From the NCBI GenBank assembly GCA_964620345.1, contig CAZUHK010000188.1, positions 1 to 5,514 on the forward strand: 5,514 nucleotides of DNA, given 5' to 3'. Position numbers and translations under genes: made by a program. A model generated the notes under the pieces. The model had not been told where the DNA came from. It searched no databases and saw only the letters and a program-made list of their open reading frames with translations. Position 1 is the stretch's first letter. The number at the start of each line of letters is the position of its first letter. Positions 4,691 through 5,514 of the stretch are shown piece after piece. The DNA is from CAZUHK01 sp964620345. Its GTDB lineage: Bacteria; Planctomycetota; Phycisphaerae; Phycisphaerales; Zrk34.

Positions 4691-5476
4691 ATGAAAATCG
4701 GCCAGACCGATCCACGACGATTCACCGCCCTACACGGTTTTACCTTGATCGAGCTGCTCGTGGTGATTTCGATCCTCGCCCTGCTGATCGCGCTGTTGAT
4801 GCCGACCTTGCGTCAGGCGCGGGAGGTGGCCCGGCGGGCGGCTTGCGCGTCGACACTGCGGCAGTCCGCGATCATCGTGACGAATTACGCCACCGACAAC
4901 GCAGGTCGTCGACCGGCGATGTGGGACGCGCGCGACTGGGAGGTGCGCGACGCGGGCAATCACGTCGCTTTCAACGGCTCGTTTGTCATGATTGGCCCGC
5001 AGCGGTGGTCGGACTATTCCTTCGTGCAGCCGTTGCGTGAATACGGCCTGGTCGGCGGCTCGATGATCTGCCCGTCGGTGCAGAATGACTGGTCGCCGAC
5101 CGTGGCCGACTTTGACGAAACCGATCCGACCGCCACGGCCTGGCTGAGAGACGACCCTCGCTCGGCTCAAAGCCCTCGCGCCCGCTACTGGCGGAGCCAT
5201 TACTTCTACGTCGCGGGTCTGCCGGAAGCCGATGAAGAGGGGCTTTACCAGTTTGGCGGCAACAGAAATCTGGTCAAGGATACGACCCCGACCATGGCCC
5301 GGCTTCGTATCACCGCCGACCCCGACGGCAGCCGCGTGCTGTTTGCCGACCGGGTGCTCTACCAGAACCTGCATTGGCCCGTTCCAGACCGCCGCAGCCT
5401 GGTCAACCATACGCCCCGCGGTTTGGGTGGTGCCTGGGGCGTGATGGGTGATACCTTTGTAGGGGTATTTACTTGA
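4691..5476 (+). CDS. Prepilin-like protein with N-terminal cleavage/methylation signal
   Basis: This is a 261-residue envelope protein with a type IV pilin / type II secretion pseudopilin signal: a short leader (1-16), then HGFTLIELLVVISIL. Cleavage by prepilin peptidase is expected between G16 and F17, with the conserved Glu at mature position 5 (E21). Residues 17-39 are the hydrophobic helix that anchors the subunit before assembly. A charged stretch RQAREVARRAAC (41-52) and STLRQSAIIVTNYATDN (54-70) continue the helix, as in the large prepilin-like families of planctomycetes. The C-terminal part is soluble and of unknown role; VNHTPRG (238-244) then VMGDTFVGVF (251-260) may match the place where relatives carry an ADGHVxW-type motif, though this is from memory. 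The stop is at 5474-5476. No secretion or pilus assembly gene is adjacent, so it probably uses machinery encoded elsewhere. It could be a minor pseudopilin or a surface protein. Confidence 0.88.
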   Translation: MKIGQTDPRRFTALHGFTLIELLVVISILALLIALLMPTLRQAREVARRAACASTLRQSAIIVTNYATDNAGRRPAMWDARDWEVRDAGNHVAFNGSFVMIGPQRWSDYSFVQPLREYGLVGGSMICPSVQNDWSPTVADFDETDPTATAWLRDDPRSAQSPRARYWRSHYFYVAGLPEADEEGLYQFGGNRNLVKDTTPTMARLRITADPDGSRVLFADRVLYQNLHWPVPDRRSLVNHTPRGLGGAWGVMGDTFVGVFT

Positions 5477-5514
5477 CTCAACCTACCCCCCACATGTAGC
5501 GTTTGGCTCCATGG

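Noticed and set aside
5420..5476. Possible frameshift or truncation at the end of the prepilin gene
   Set aside because: Both other frames stop almost at once with no better C-terminus, and the ending VMGDTFVGVF is plausible in place for the family's C-terminal motif, so the gene is treated as complete.
5477..5514. ATG at 5511 as the start of a further gene
   Set aside because: Only four bases follow and no ribosome binding site precedes it.

Overview
The window comes from a GC-rich, Gram-negative-type bacterial chromosome. The best guess is a member of the Planctomycetota, probably class Phycisphaerae. Three things suggest this: a long prepilin-like protein of the type these bacteria carry in many copies (GFTLIELLVVI followed by a charged RQAREVARRAAC stretch); a TPR protein with an N-terminal LFGGKKK and an NYDYAIECY repeat that I associate from memory with planctomycete genomes; and kdsB, which implies a Kdo-containing lipopolysaccharide and so an outer membrane. 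The taxon is an inference, since no rRNA or ribosomal gene is present.

Layout. Bases 1-2381 are a minus-strand pair: a 507-residue tetratricopeptide-repeat protein of unknown function (858-2381), then kdsB (1-792), which makes CMP-Kdo. The 65-base gap between them holds an AT-rich nonamer in two direct copies and one near-perfect inverted copy. Bases 2382-2550 are a divergent promoter region. The minus-strand promoter (TTGAAC, 17 bp, TAGATT) lies inside a perfect 8-bp inverted repeat. The plus-strand promoter (TTGCCA, 16 bp, TATGAT) sits so close to the def ATG that the def mRNA should be leaderless. Bases 2551-3069 are def (peptide deformylase). Bases 3070-3229 hold a weak terminator, a perfect 18-bp palindrome and a promoter-like box. 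Bases 3230-4273 are an M42-family metallo-aminopeptidase with all expected metal ligands.

The 417-base stretch 4274-4690 has no complete gene. It contains a hairpin just after the peptidase stop, a short open frame (4318-4515) whose second half looks like one helix-turn-helix of an AraC-family regulator and is probably a gene relic, a GC-rich inverted repeat, a perfect TATAAT box and a small leader hairpin. Bases 4691-5476 are a complete prepilin-like gene with a good Shine-Dalgarno site. The last 38 bases show nothing I can name.

The genes do not form one pathway. kdsB serves the outer membrane, def and the M42 peptidase act on protein N-termini and peptides, and the prepilin-like protein is exported to the envelope. 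I see no CRISPR array, tRNA, transposase, phage gene or obvious new multi-gene system. The points worth following up are regulatory or small: the leaderless def promoter, the palindromes over promoters, the AraC-like relic beside the prepilin gene, and a palindromic insert inside kdsB.
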